This document shows, in pieces, positions 48,022-61,179 of a stretch of DNA of 64,000 nt. The position numbers and the translations under genes were made by a program. How positions within the stretch are numbered: position 1 is the first letter of the stretch; every line of letters starts with the position of its first letter. Source of the DNA: Diploscapter coronatus. Lineage: Eukaryota > Nematoda > Chromadorea > Rhabditida > Rhabditidae. The stretch is taken from contig OZ038422.1 in the NCBI GenBank assembly GCA_964036155.1, positions 32,139,201-32,203,200 of the forward strand, given 5' to 3'. Below the pieces are notes generated by a model, which was not told the DNA's origin, did no database searches, and saw only the letters and a program-made list of their open reading frames with translations.

Positions 48022-51000
48022 TTATGAGTCGTCCCTCTTGTTCTGCATTCGCTTCATAGCGTGACTGAATTCGACTTCGTTTTCATCGTCTGAAGCCGTA
48101 TCTGCGACGTTTCCAGCTCCTTTGACTCTTTCGACCTTCATATCGTCGCAAATCTAGAAAAATCAATTTTAGTTTAATCTTGGGTTGGTCTTACTTGATT
48201 CAACACAGAGATCGGCACCACAGTCGTGAGATCGAATTTCGGGAATTTCTTCTGGAACTGCGTTATCACTCGATAAGCCTGTAGATCACTGATCAGATTG
48301 AGATAATAATTCTCTTCTTGCTACCGCAGAGAAGTTGTTCCTTGAAGCGTGTTCCTCGATGATCATCGCGTAGATTCGTTGTGGCACCATGATGTCTACT
48401 TCCTTCGCTTCTTCTGCCAAGGACGTCAATTGACGAATGCCATCAGCGTGGTCGGATTGCAGAGCACTAAAATGCTTGATGGTTACTTGGTTAAGTAAAA
48501 TTCGTCTTACCTGCTAGCTTTATCCAATTTAGTTAGCTGCGCTACGCCACGTTTGATTTCATGCTCAGTTTCCTGCAGACTTGGCCGATCTTCCTTCTCA
48601 CGAGCTCGTTGGACGCACATCGCAGCCATCTCCAATGCCTGCTTGGCTCGGTCGAATGCTCGCCAGTTTTCGGCTTCCATCTGAATTCATTCGAGCTCTC
48701 AGAAATGATGAAAAGTCTTACATAGGCGCAAGATTTGTAGAAGTTGGCCAGATGCTCGAAGGATTGAGCCTTCGAATAGAAGGCCTCAATGTCTCGAATG
48801 ATATCTGGATCAGCCTGCCAGTTGACCGTCTGAATTGTCACGAAATAGAGCTACAGAAGTCAATCAAAGTACCTGAAGATAGTTTGCCGCCAAAATGTAG
48901 ATCTCTTTCTTCCTGGCTGTATTCGCAAAGAATCGAATCTTCTCGGTATCACCGGATTTGATCAATGCTCTCATCGCTCGTAAAGTATCGCCAGCTTGTG
49001 TCAGCTTCTTTGCTGCAGTCGCGTAGGCACCTTGGTGCAAACACAACTCGGCGATGCTGATCAGGATGTCCTTTCTCTCTGCGTCGTTTGGAATGCTCTC
49101 TTCAACATGAAGCATTGTGATTAGCATTCTAGATTTATATGGAACCTTTCGTCGGAGTCAGAAGTTCAGCAAACGCATCTGTTATACGGACGTTGCGCTG
49201 TTTGCAGAGGTTGACTGCGTCGCGATACTGAGGTTTGAGATTTTTAAAGTCCACTGAATTAGCTCTACCTGCTTGGCCATGGACAGCAATTGAACTGCCT
49301 TTTCATAATTCTGGTTTCCAGCGAAGAATTCGGCTGCTCTCTGAAATTTCAAACTTTTTTGCTGAAATTTCAGCCACGTTTCACCTTCAAAATAGAGGGA
49401 TTCGTCGCAGAGTCAAAATCCTTGGTTATGAGATCCAGTGCACTAAACTGTTCAGTTCTAAAGGCAAGATCCAACGCTCTTCCAATCATTCCGGCCTGAA
49501 AATAATGTTTCCCCTTAATCATCAGCTTTGGCAAACCTTATGATAGAGCATAACAGCCTTGTGGGCGTATCCAGGAATATCTTCATAGTATCGAGCCGCT
49601 TCGACCATCTCACTCTCTCCCGCCATCAGGCAGAGATTAGCGAGCTTGTCCTTCATGTCATGCTCCTGAAACGAACTAATTTATTTCTTCAAGGAATTTC
49701 CCAAATAAAATGCCTTGGCGATTCTAATAGCGCTACTATAGGCGTGAGCCTTCGAGTAGAACGTTACGGCTTTCTGGAAGTCTTCTTGCGCCTCATAAAA
49801 TCGACCCATCTTGTAACAGGCTGCTCGATCGTTTGTTTCTTCAGCTAATGCCGCGGCCTGAAATTTCGTCGTTCCTGAAAAAGTCATGGTTGTTGCGTTC
49901 ACCTCCTTGTCTTTTCCCTGTATGATTTTAATACGGACTACTGCTAGATTATCCTTTGCGACCAGATAGAAGTTGACTGCTCCATCTAACTCGCCGATGC
50001 TTTCCAAGTAGTTTGCCCACCAGCGATGCAGTTCCCTAGATTCATTTCGTATTTCGTTAAGTTGATTTCTAAAATAATAACGGCTTACGGATCCCTCTTC
50101 CTCCTCACATAGTTCTCCAGTGCTCTTGGATTGTCCATGTAGATCCTCGACACTTCGAGTTGATGAACTTCAGCGCGTTCGTAGCTAAATTGCGTTAGAT
50201 TTGAAATGAAGTTTGAAGGTCATTCCAACTTGTCTATAGCAGACTCGGTTGCTCCCAACTCTTCCAAGTACTTGCCGTAGTTGTAATAAGTGTTCCTCAG
50301 ATGGATTCTATCTTTGCGCTCGGCTATTTCAAAGGCCTGAAAAGACGATTCATTGGGAAGAGATCGAAGGTGCAGTACTTGACTCCACGAGTTTTGGGCC
50401 TGATTTATCTTATTCACCATGTCGAACCGACCGTTCATCGCATAGAGGTTCTCTGCTTCATCCTACTCAATGATTTTAATGATCTTTCGGCAGAGAATCA
50501 CTTACGAGCATGCCCAATTCGAGCGCCAAAGCGGCACACTGCATTGCCTCACTTTCACCTGCTTCTTGAGCCCTGCGCAAGGCCCGAGCTCCTCTGACGT
50601 TCCTCATATGACCTAAATGGTCTTGATGAAAATGACTACCAAAGAATGACTGAACCCAAACAAACAGCAGCGACATCAAGTCTTCGAGTCTTGACGCTCA
50701 TTGATGACATCTCTTCCCAGACGCTTTCGCTGAAACTCCAAATCGTTGGAAAACCACACACACATTAATGATCGTGCCTTTTGACGAATTGGATAGCCTT
50801 GAAGGCATCGTCCATCTTCCCTAGCGTCAGGAAGAAGCAGAAATCCATCATTGCTCTGGAGAAGATTCTATAGTTGAAGAAAAATGTTCTCCCTACTTTC
50901 TTGTGGCGTCGTCGCACCCTTCGCATCCAGAAAATTCCTTGAGAATCCTGGCCAAAACCGTTCTACCCACCGTTTTCTCACCTTTCCATTCGTCACCGTC

Positions 51001-53894
51001 ATCCCATTCAGACTGAAGTTGAATATAAGGAAAAACGCACACATTCAGAAAGGACACTACCTTCTTGACAAAGTACAGATAAGGAACGCAGACAGAGAGC
51101 AGAGTGCCGCTATGAGGTGACTTTGGCTGGATATCTTGAAGCAGGATGCCATGCTCTGTGGTTACGAACATGCTGACGATTCGGTTATCCCCCTAGATTT
51201 TAGGCTACCTGACTCATGACACCATTTCGAATTACCGAATCGGACTGCTGATGAATTGCTTCAGCGACCAAGTAACGGGGGTCATTGTCGTCCCAGTGAA
51301 GCTCTCCAGGCGTATGAAGCATCATTCGGTAACGATTCTGCTCCTTTTCCATCTTCCTAGCTGCGGCAGTCACTGGCCTTCCGGTTGAAGTATGGGCCAG
51401 CTCAGCTTGCGCGTCGTACTCCTGCTGATCCGTCATCCCATTGTTGAACGAGAAATAGGCAACGCTGTCCCCTTCGGCATCCCACACCATGATTCTGTCG
51501 GCTATCGATACGGGACTCTGCAAACGCGTTCCAAATGACGCAATTCGACAAGCCTTACCTCTCTGAAGGTGAATGCTACTTTGTTGCCAGCAATGTTTAT
51601 TCGTACAGCGACGAACGAATGGAACCTATCGACATTCTCCACAGCATATTTCGCATGATACTCGTGATGAGCATCTCTGAAGTTAGGAGATTACTTGGTT
51701 CGACAGGAGTTCCTACTTTGCCGCCAAATTGTAGATTCTCAAGAATCCAGTACTGGTTGCGACAACCAGGAAATTCCTGTTCAGATGCATATTGGTCGGA
51801 TTGCCTTCCATCTCAGGAAGCGAAAGAATCTGACGAACAGTTCCTTGCAGAGTCCTTGAATTAATCTTGTCTTCTTCGATGCAGTACAGAGTCTGTTGGT
51901 GGATTATCACATCTGAAGCGTTGCAGGCAAACGACGTCGATTGAAAGGTGGCCAAAGAAGATTGAACGTCGTAGGTCGTGATCTTCAAATAATTAGGTTT
52001 CTTTAATGGGATCTCTTCAAATTCTACCATTTCCCCACTCCAAACGACAAGTTGCTTATCGCCAAGATGGATGCCTTTAGGAGTGATTGCCAACTTGAGT
52101 TCTTGACTGACGGAATTGGCCACATTCAGAAGGATGAAAGACGTGGCAGACGCTTGGACTGCTGATATCTGGCAATTGAACAGTTGAACAGTTGGGAATA
52201 CTGTTTGACTCTCGAATATCACCTTATTTCTCATTCTGACTATGATATTGTCTTCTTCAAGGATGACCAGCTCTGAATCAGTAATCACGGCGAGGGATGG
52301 AGCCAGCGGGCACCAGCTGAGTCCGAGAACCTTGTCTCCTCCAACCTTGTTTGCAGCTTGTAATTTCCAACTGGCCTCAAGAACTTTCTCGTCCTTCTTG
52401 CGCTTCCAGTTTGCCACCTTTCCATTTGCAGTGCCAGCGGAAATTATTCCTAAAAGGACTCGCGTTCCAAGAAGTCTTTGGATCATTCTCAACCTTTTTT
52501 CAGGCTCGCTGTAACGCACTCGATCGAATCATTGGAGTCGAAGCCTCTGCTCGTTAACAGTGAGATCGTCCCATTGTCGTCTGTATCCAAATCCCAAATT
52601 CGAATTTCTCTGGAATGCTTTAAGAATTTTCCGAAAAAAACTATTACCCCCACCCAGTCGCATCCCTTCCTTTCTTCTCCATCTGGGCTGAGGCTTTTGG
52701 CTCTGCCTTTCCATTGGTAGCTCCAACCATCATGACATTTGCTGCGCTCTTACCAGCGCTCTGGGATCTAGATTCATTTATGACGATATCATTGAAGATT
52801 CTCTTACTTCTCGCAATTACATATCAATAGTAGAAACTCGTTAATGTGCAGTCGATAATTTGCCGATTGACCAGGCAATTTTACCCTCAGCTTCTGATTA
52901 CAAGCGCCATCACTTGACAATACCAGATGGTAGAGAAGTGGATCCTTCGTCAGAAGAACGATCATGTTCCGAGCCTCGTAGAACTCAATGAACAAGATTC
53001 CAGACTCTACCTGAACCCTCTTATTGCAAAGCACTCAGAACCACCAACTAACTTTATGCAGACCCCTCTCTTTGCCCATATTGTCGATGCCAAAGACTTG
53101 TCCGTCTTCCAGCCCAAATATGAATTCCGTTCCTGTAGCATGCCGAACTAAGGAAACTCCTATCTTTCGATTCCGCTCCTTCAAGGCCTCATTAAACTCT
53201 TTCATGTCCTCCTCCTCTTCTTCACGTGCAACTCCTTCAGCGTCGTTATAGGAGGGCTCACTGGAAGACTTATTCTTTAGGAAATTGCTTGAGAACTCAC
53301 TCATAGGTGATCCTTCGACACATTGCATTCGCCTTGGAAGACAAAGTAGTTGAGAACACTTTGGACATGCTCTTCTTCTTCGCCAATAAGAAAATGGTAA
53401 CAGTGGAAGACTAATGTTAAAAATTGTTTTATGTGAATACAAAAAAAAACTCATACCTCTTCCAAAGCACACAGGTACTTCCCGTCATGGCTCCAAACGA
53501 GCTTGATTATTGACTGTAGATCGGGATCCTGAACTGGTGTGGCAGTGACTAAATTTTTTGCAACGCTTAGATTTTTCAACAACAACAACAAAAACAAATT
53601 TGCCTTCATTTTCCTGAGGTGTCAGAAGATTGATGCCCCCGTCTTTCCATCCGGCCGCTACCAATGTCTGGTGTGGATGCCAAGAGATGCACGAGGCCTC
53701 ACACTCTCTTCCGTAGGCGCATTTTTCTTTCTTTTCGCCCTATATAAAATTAGTATGGCTCAACAACAAATGTTCAAAGAAAAACTAACCGTATGAGCCC
53801 AAAATGCCACCACTCCTTGTTGAGATTCAGTATTGAAGGTGGTGATGCAGAGAAGGCCAGTATGTGGAGCCCATTCGAATAGATCGGGACGCAT
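48022..53894 (-). CDS. che-11: Intraflagellar transport protein IFT140 (CHE-11)
   Basis: Core subunit of IFT-A, which drives retrograde transport in cilia. In C. elegans it is needed for normal sensory cilia. The N-terminal half is WD40 ([42 protein letters not shown]), followed by [20 protein letters not shown] as in IFT140. The C-terminal half is TPR-like, with [57 protein letters not shown] and [13 protein letters not shown]. These match vertebrate IFT140 closely and exclude IFT122, WDR19 and WDR35. The C-terminus is [13 protein letters not shown]. Introns are mostly 40-60 bp. Two need GC donors (after 53604 and after 50778). The start at 53894 gives a shorter N-terminus than human IFT140, so an upstream exon may be missing. 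Confidence 0.93.
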
Positions 53895-54075
53895 ATATTT
53901 CTTTTAAGATATGTTATTCTTCCTAAAATCTTCTAAAGCTAAATAAAATTTAAGCATAAGCTCATTCCCTTTGCTCAGCCAAAAAGACATAGTTCTCGAC
54001 GTTGCCATGACGACGAGCATACATGCGGTCTCACATTCACTCCAAACTACGAGTTTAAAAAAGGAAATGCAATAA

Positions 54076-54081
54076 TTTATT
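54076..54081 (-). terminator. Poly(A) signal AATAAA
   Basis: AATAAA on the minus strand, 80 nt past the stop of the CRAL-TRIO/GOLD gene and about 180 nt before the che-11 start. Confidence 0.55.
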
Positions 54082-54160
54082 CTCTCGATTACTTTTTAGG
54101 AAACAAATGAAAGATCAAAGTGCACATTGCATAAATCTCCTATATCTTGATGACCAGTAA

Positions 54161-56192
54161 TTAGCTCCGTCGGACTTCGATGAAATATCGCACGTTCTTA
54201 GCTCGCAGGCGACTTTGGGAATTGTCAAAGACGAATTTGTATACTCCGGGTTCTTCTGCTGGTGCCTTTAATTAAAATCTGTTGATCTTCAAAATTTGAG
54301 GAAAATCACTTCTCCTTCTTCCGGAACGTACTCCGTCTGCAACTTGAATTTGGGATGGACCACATAGTCATTGACATCCTCAGCTACATTTTCCTGAAAA
54401 GGAAGATGTGCACTTATGACAAATTTGTCCCAACCTTGCCCTCAGCTGCTCGTAAAACGCAAAACTCTATGTCATTCGCTGCCAGTCGCCACCACCAATA
54501 GATCTTTCGTCCTGGTTCGTGACCTAGAGCACTTCCGTGGAGACTAGGATCAGAAAATTGACAACGATACCTTCAAGAGTGATGGGTACAAAGGAAACAG
54601 ATCGTGATGAAACGCTCAGCTTCGTCAATTTGTCATTGGGAATATCATTTGCCGGATCATATCTAATTTCTCTATAATTAAAACAATCTCGGGACACATT
54701 TCATACTTGAGTTCCGGAGGAATTTTTCCGCCCATGCGTACATTGCCGAATTCTGTCTCAGCCTTCCTCGTTCCACCCCAATGCTCGAATAGGACTTCTT
54801 CACCAATTGACTCCTAGAAAAGTGGCTAATTTTCAGATTTCGAAATCAACTTATTTACTTTCAGAACTTTCTTCCAATCGTTGCCCAGAATTTTGATCTT
54901 TTCCTGTGTTTGCTTGGCAAGACAAGGTGAGACCAGGGTCCAAAGCATCTGGATGAAGGTTGGCACGTTGATGACGAAGATCTTCCGAACGACGTCTGGG
55001 AAGAACTCCTAAAAACTTGAAATTATCACCGAAACCTAATTATTGGAAACCTGTAGCTGAGCCAACATTGTCGTGATGACTTTAAGCGCCGCCATGTCAA
55101 GTTGAGACATGCTCATGCCCTCCAAGTCGAATATGGCAGACGTGCCAAATTGACGGCCTTCTTCTCTCTCCTTCTTCCTACAAATCGGGCAAAATGGTCA
55201 ATTTTAAGCAGCCGATCGTTCCACCTGATCATCTGCATGATCCCTTCACTTTCCGTGATCCTCATTCTGTATAAGTCCGAGTTCTTGGTGCACGGCATCA
55301 GCCCAGCAGCATCCAATTTGCCGATCATCTGGATACCCAAAACGTTACCGTCCCTGTCAAAGCCTATTAGAGATCCTGGAACAATCAATCTGCCTATAGA
55401 AATTTAATGACAGAAGACCATGCCTGGTAAATATCGCAGAGATACAGAGCACTCGTCGCATTTCTGGGTGATCTTCTCGATGGTAGAGAAATCTTCCTTG
55501 TCCAGTCCTAGAGCGTGGATCGCTCTCAGGGAAGTTTGGATTTTTGGAACGATCACGTCTAAACTTTCGTTTGTGATTTCAAATTTTAACTCTTCTGCGT
55601 CTCGAACCGGATTCTTCGACTCTGTCAATACGCTTTCTCTGCTCTCCCCCTTATCACTGATCTCTATTCGCCGATGGCGGAATGTTTGCCCGAGTGTTTG
55701 ATATTGATGCGTCTATCGATTTTGCGCAAACAGCTAACTATAGTCAGAAATTTCTCATTGACCACACGAAGAGAAGTCAAAATGTGTACTGATTATGGAG
55801 AAAGATAAGCATAGCATTTTGGAAGGTGATGGTGCATTCAGTCAATGACAGGAAAGGACGTAATGAACTTCTTTCGATGATAGCAAAAACCGGTCCTCCA
55901 ATTATCGGCTAATAGGCTACAGAAACTCCGCGAAATTAAAAACTCACATATTGGCATTAGCCAGAAACACAATCAATATTGAAGAAATGACAGATTCAAG
56001 CTCTAGAAAGAATAACTCTTCTGGCAAAATTAGCACATTGAAATAAGACCCACCCATTTTTCGATCCCATCCAATAATCCATCGTAGCAATGAATAGTCA
56101 TCTGAATATGAGGGCACTAGCTGGAGATCCTTCTCAATCAACGCCCGCAATTTTACTATCAGTTCTTTATCGCTAGCTGATATGTCTGTCAT
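54161..56192 (-). CDS. CRAL-TRIO (Sec14) and GOLD domain protein
   Basis: Putative lipid-binding or transfer protein. Ten exons (56192-56054, 55558-55424, 55375-55225, 55177-55051, 55008-54859, 54813-54707, 54662-54571, 54523-54435, 54393-54310, 54265-54161), 392 residues, phases closed. The N-terminal CRAL-TRIO-N helix has SLLRWIIGWDRKM. The lipid-binding domain has LRYLPGSLIGFDRDGNV, IGKLDAAGLMPCTKNSDLY, GTSAIFDLEGMSMSQLDM and KIFVINVPTF. FEHWGGTR closes the Sec14 part. The GOLD domain has IYWWWRLAANDIEFCVLRA and ends VYKFVFDNSQSRLRAK. The C. elegans relatives are the CTG proteins (CRAL-TRIO plus GOLD). The second intron uses a GC donor (CAG|GCATGG), which is required to read LRYLPG. Confidence 0.9.
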
Positions 56193-58015
56193 GATCTAAA
56201 AATCGAACGATATCGATATGATCGAGAAAACATCAAATTTATTACAAGCATGGTCCGAGAAAAAGGGCAAACTTCAAAAAATCATAAGAAAATAAAGAAC
56301 ATAGAGTGTCGAAATTGGCTGTCATCATTGAGTTTTGTCTGCTTGGCGCTATCTCATCATTTTCCCCTCTCATTCGCTTGCAGTTTTGATTGTGCACTGT
56401 GAATCACAGCACATAGTTTGTGCATACACTTAAAATTCCCAAAATCTAGTCACAGCCATTCTGACTAAAGTAGCGATTTTTAGTAACGAAAATATGAGAA
56501 ATAAGCCAAACATATGCAAGGAAGCCCTTCGAAAAATCGCATTATTGCTATAGACTTGGGAATAAGTCTATGAAGTCTGATAAGTGCATTAGAAAAAGAA
56601 GGAAATTGAAACGAAGGGAAAAAGCTAAGAATCGCACATTGGGTGTCATGGTGAAGGAGAAGTAGCTTCGTACGTTCGAAAATGGGGGTGGAATTTGGGG
56701 ACGAAAGCAAAAATGAAAGGTTTTGGGAAAAGTCGGAGAGAGAATTGTGGAATGTTGAATTCGAATGTTTGGTTGTTAGTCTATAAACTGCAATATAGAA
56801 GAAAAGATAGTATCATCCATAAATACTGCTGAGATTCTACTCATAGTGTGAGGCCACCTTCAAGCGGATCATGCTCGATTGAAAATTTTGGCGAAAAATC
56901 TCACGATTCTAACCCAGAATGGGTGCTGGCTGATTCACTTAAAGCGGAAGTGAAATTCTGAAACTGATCTAATGAAAGTAAGATTTCCGAGTCAGAGTAA
57001 AATTATTTGGGCAAAGTTCGAGATCGGAGGCGCGCGGGAGGTAGATTTTTGGCGGAAGGGCGGGACTGGTTGCATGGGGGTCGTATGTCAATATGCGCGC
57101 GAGACGAAGCAAGTGAAGGGCGAGAGGAAGTGAGGAGTTGAAAAGAGCGAAAAGAACAAGCAAAATGCAACCCGCCTATGGACAAATGGAATAAAAAGCA
57201 CGTATATACATTCTCTCTCTCTCGTGGTTGAACATGTTTGCAGTTCAAAACGAGAGTTTCAAATCGCGGAAACACGTCAGAAAAAGTTGGCATCCGAGGA
57301 TAGTTCAGGGACCAAATTTTACGATTTTAGAGACAATTTAGAAGAGTCATTACATCTCTGAATTATGGTAGACGAATCAGAATGATAGATCTTAGTAAGA
57401 AGAAGATTATTTTCACATCATATTTCAAATGCAATTACTATTCCTAGTATCGCCAATTCCGTTCATGCCTACCTTCACCGGATGGCGAATCTGCTCCAAA
57501 GCTAACATTAAAAACAAGCAATAGACAGTATATGGACAATCGGCTTTTCTCCGTTTCGCCCCGCCCACGTGTTTTCTCTGTTACTGTTTACTGGTTGTTT
57601 TAAATTTTAGCTTTGGAGTAGATTCCCAACAGGTGAACATATAATTGGGATTGGTGATAGCCAGTTTCTAAAGAACAAATCAATGATGTGCTCCTATCTA
57701 AGAAATGAACCTGATAATTTCTGGAGGACAACATGTAGGTTCAATCAAGATCTCTCAAGCGTAGTTTCGTCGAATTAAACACCGAGGATAAAATCAAATA
57801 AGCGTCACCCTTTTCGCATGATTAATTTGATTTTTGGTATTAGAGATTTCGGAATTTAGCATTCATTACCGAATAATAGGCCTAGGTCCGCGCAAACGTC
57901 TCAACTCTGAGAACAGGTGGTTCTATTCGTAAACGAAATGGCAATGAGAATTTGCTGCAAGCCCTGATTATTTGACTGGAAATCTCACATTTCATTTTAT
58001 ATATAATTTGTAAAT
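56193..58015. other. Intergenic region
   Basis: No gene is supported. It contains an inverted-repeat element at 57485-57628. Confidence 0.5.
57485..57628. repeat. MITE with about 40 bp inverted repeats
   Basis: GCGAATCTGCTCCAAAGCTA at the left is mirrored by the right end (reverse complement GGGAATCTACTCCAAAGCTA), and the similarity continues through ATTAAAAACAA. Confidence 0.8.
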
Positions 58016-59989
58016 ATGAATTCGAGTGACGATAAATTTGCTCGGCCTGTTATTTATATCTACTCTATGCATGGATTTTCTATTGTAATTAGTATTCCGT
58101 TGCATTTGGTCATGTTCTATTGTGTTCTAATGAAGACTCCAGCGTGCGCGAAGGAATTCACAAAACTATTGATGCTGCATTTAGTTAGGTAACTTTATCC
58201 GAAAAAATTGGTAAAATACAGATATTTTAGTTCATTCATAGCCGAGTTCTATCTTACTTCTCTTACAACCCCAATACTTCTATTCCCGATTCCATCGGGT
58301 TATCCAGAAGGATTCCTCGGAATGCCTGGAATTAGGTAGAACGACAATTTTTCTAGCGATGAAGCATATGGTTAACGATGTGTAAAACGTTGAGTTTGCA
58401 ATTGTTCAACTAAGCTTAAAGATTTCATTCAAACTCTAAAAAGGGTTAATATCCCGTTAAAGAATGAATATGTAGTTGCACAAATGCTTTACAGTACATA
58501 CTACCTATATGGAGTTGGAATGACTTTGGTGATATTTTCCGCAAACGTCATGGCTCATATGCATTATTATAGATTCCTGAAACTAACGGACTACGGAGAA
58601 CACTATCGCGTATTCTAAATTCAGTTTTAAATGAACCAAAGATTCAAATTCAGAAGAGCGTAAGCGGAAAGATAAGAAGCTTTATCGTGATCGTATATTA
58701 CTTAATTACGGCCGGAAAAGTTTTTCCACTCCAGTATTTGGCCTATCCTGACGAAGAGCGGACCAAGATGGAATACGTAAATGTGAATAGATCTTATTAA
58801 GGTCGGATTTGCAAATAAATAACCACAATCGCGGTTGCGGCGCGACTCGGTTGTGGTTCCGAGACTGCAGTGCGGTTGACAATTTTCGAAAAAAAAATTG
58901 CAAATCTGATTAAGATAGGTAATATGAAATATAAAATTTGAGTTTAGATGGATTATAAATGCTTAAACCCAATGTTGATGGATAAACGAACGATTGCATT
59001 TTCATACAGCCCTAACGTCGCGACAATTTCTCTAGCAGCTTATTTCGCATATGACCTCGCTGTCTTTGGAATAATTATTATGAGTTATTTTATATTTCTT
59101 AAACTAACCTATCATTCCATTATTAAAACCAAGTATATTTCGGAGCGAACAAAGATTCTTCAAAAACGTCTGCAACTAGCCATGATCATGGAGGTTATTT
59201 TTAAAAGATTGATAGTTTTTCATCGACACCATATTTGTCACTTCTAGATCTGGGCCGGAGGCGTGCCTCCTTATCCTGTACCTAATTTTTAAACCCCACA
59301 CCACTCACCTTTCGAAAATTTATAAGGCTCGAATCCGTATTTTTTAAATCGACTAGGCTCATACCAGACCTTTTTCTCAGATCTTAAAGTTTTTAACACT
59401 CGCATGTTAAACATGACAGCGAGAAGAAAAATAATGAAAAACATTCGCCTTTTATTGTTATCTGTCACCACGCTTTTCTATGATATTTCTCCTTCTTCTC
59501 GCTATCATGTTTAAAATGAGAGCGTCAAAAAGTTTAAAGTCTGATTATCCCTCAAAATCGGCTTCAAGTAACATTTCTTAAGCGACATTTCAGACAATAG
59601 TCGCTGTGGCGTGTATCGTGCTTCCATTTTCGACACTTGGCTTTGTTATTCTACTCGAAATCTGCATCCCAGGTATTCCAGGCTTATTTTCCAATTAATT
59701 TAAATTTTAAAACAGATTTGAATAACATCTGCATGTTTTTCATCAGCATCCATAGTTCGTGTGGGTGCGTGGCATTACTCCTCTTCAATGAATCATACAG
59801 GACGGCGGTATATGATTTATTTAAGCTATGTACGTTTATCTAATAATTATTTGAACTAAAAATAGCGATTTAGCTTCTGGAAAACTAAAACAAACTTCGA
59901 ACATACTTATTATTGGTGGTGGTGGTAACATATCTAATGTGGAGAGCGTCAGAACTCAAATGGCTCAAAACCGTATTGCTGTGATTTAA
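58016..59989 (+). CDS. Seven-transmembrane chemoreceptor (Srh/Str superfamily), copy 1
   Basis: Putative chemosensory GPCR. Eight exons: 58016-58188, 58231-58335, 58495-58609, 58654-58776, 58948-59193, 59594-59672, 59716-59829 and 59874-59989. All phases close to give 356 residues. Features: MNSSDDKFARPVIYIYSMHG at the N-terminus; KTPACAKEFTKLL in the first inner loop; TTPILLFPIPSGYPEGF, typical of Srh second-loop sequence; AHMHYYRFL at the third helix end; EICIPDLNNICMFFISIHS; and the YR motif (NESYRTAVYDLF) after the seventh helix. A paralogue lies inverted at 61180-63327, and a relic of this gene follows at 60480-60925. The fifth intron contains a long inverted repeat. Confidence 0.82.
59386..59536. 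repeat. Inverted-repeat element in an intron
   Basis: TTTTTAACACTCGCATGTTA running to ACATGACAGCGAGAAGAA at 59428 is mirrored at the right end (reverse complement TTTTTGACGCTCTCATTTTA and onward). Arms of about 42 bp, in the fifth intron of the chemoreceptor gene. Confidence 0.7.
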
Positions 59990-60479
59990 AATCAAATCAA
60001 TAAAATTTTTTGAATAACAAGAAATTCCTCTCAAGATAGTTGTTTAACAGAAGTAAATTGGACCCTAATAAAGAATATCTCTGTAGTCTAGCATGCACAT
60101 TGTTAGTCAATTAATTTTTACATCTCAGAATTTGATATTCGAGTTGAGTTGTCTGACCCCGGAAGGCTGTAGAGGAGTGTGCTGTGTGTAAGGAAGGTGA
60201 ATACAGTTGATGAGCACGAAAACGTTTATTAATAACAGTTTAAGGGTATTTATAGAGATCGGGGTGAGATATCTAAGGATAGATATGCAATTAGTGTGTA
60301 GTGAGATTATCATACACTTAATGCCTAACTATTCGTTACTGGACAACACGACTTTCACTAAACATTTAAATATCAATAGCGCAGATGATTTTCTCTAAAC
60401 CAAAGAAAATTGCACTTATCCGACTTTTTGACTAATTTGTCGGATATCTCGAATTTCATTTTATATATAATTTGTAAAT

Positions 60480-60925
60480 ATGAATTTAAGTGATAATAAA
60501 CTTGCCTATCCTACATTTTACGTCTATTCGATATTTATTATTTTGGTGTCTGTAATCCAGGTGCTGTCAGTACTTCTATATTAAGTTAGCTTAAATATAT
60601 GCACATTGCTTTGCACTCCTTTTACTTTGTTCAGCAAAGACCCATAAGGGCTAATTAAAAGAATCATTTTTTTTTCTCAATTTATGATAGATTTTTGAAA
60701 ATCTGCTTTCATGAAATTGCAGAGAATATCTCTAAAACTTTTTAATGGAAAAATATTTTTAAAATAATGACAAGGCCTATTTATTTGTCTAAAAAGTGAC
60801 ACTGGACAGGTTAAAGCACTGTGATAAGATTTGAATAATTTCAACATTTTCTCATGAACGTTCACGGTTCGAATGGGCGTGTGTTATTATTACTGCTCAA
60901 TGAATCATATTGAACGACGGCTTAC
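60480..60925 (+). pseudogene. Relic of the chemoreceptor at 58016-59989
   Basis: The first-exon block (60480-60580) starts at an ATG and reads MNLSDNKLAYPTFYVYSIF, parallel to the intact gene, then meets a stop. A second block near 60860-60925 matches the YR exon (LLLLNESY followed by an in-frame stop). The upstream sequence TTTCATTTTATATATAATTT is shared with the intact gene. All middle exons are missing, so this is a collapsed tandem copy. Confidence 0.78.
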
Positions 60926-61179
60926 AATTTATTCAGATCGTGTAATTTTTGCGTTAGACAACTAATTAATTAATGGTCATTTTAATTTAGTATCTCATAA
61001 AATCAAAAAACCGCAGCAAAGAGTCAGCGATGGTGGACTATTTCAAATCGATAATATGAATATTAAGACTATAAGATACTAGACGATTCGTTCAATATTT
61101 AGTTTTAAACTCTGGAAATGGAAATAATAGGCTTCAATAAACTCTTTTTTGTTTGTTCGACTTAATTAATTCAATATCG

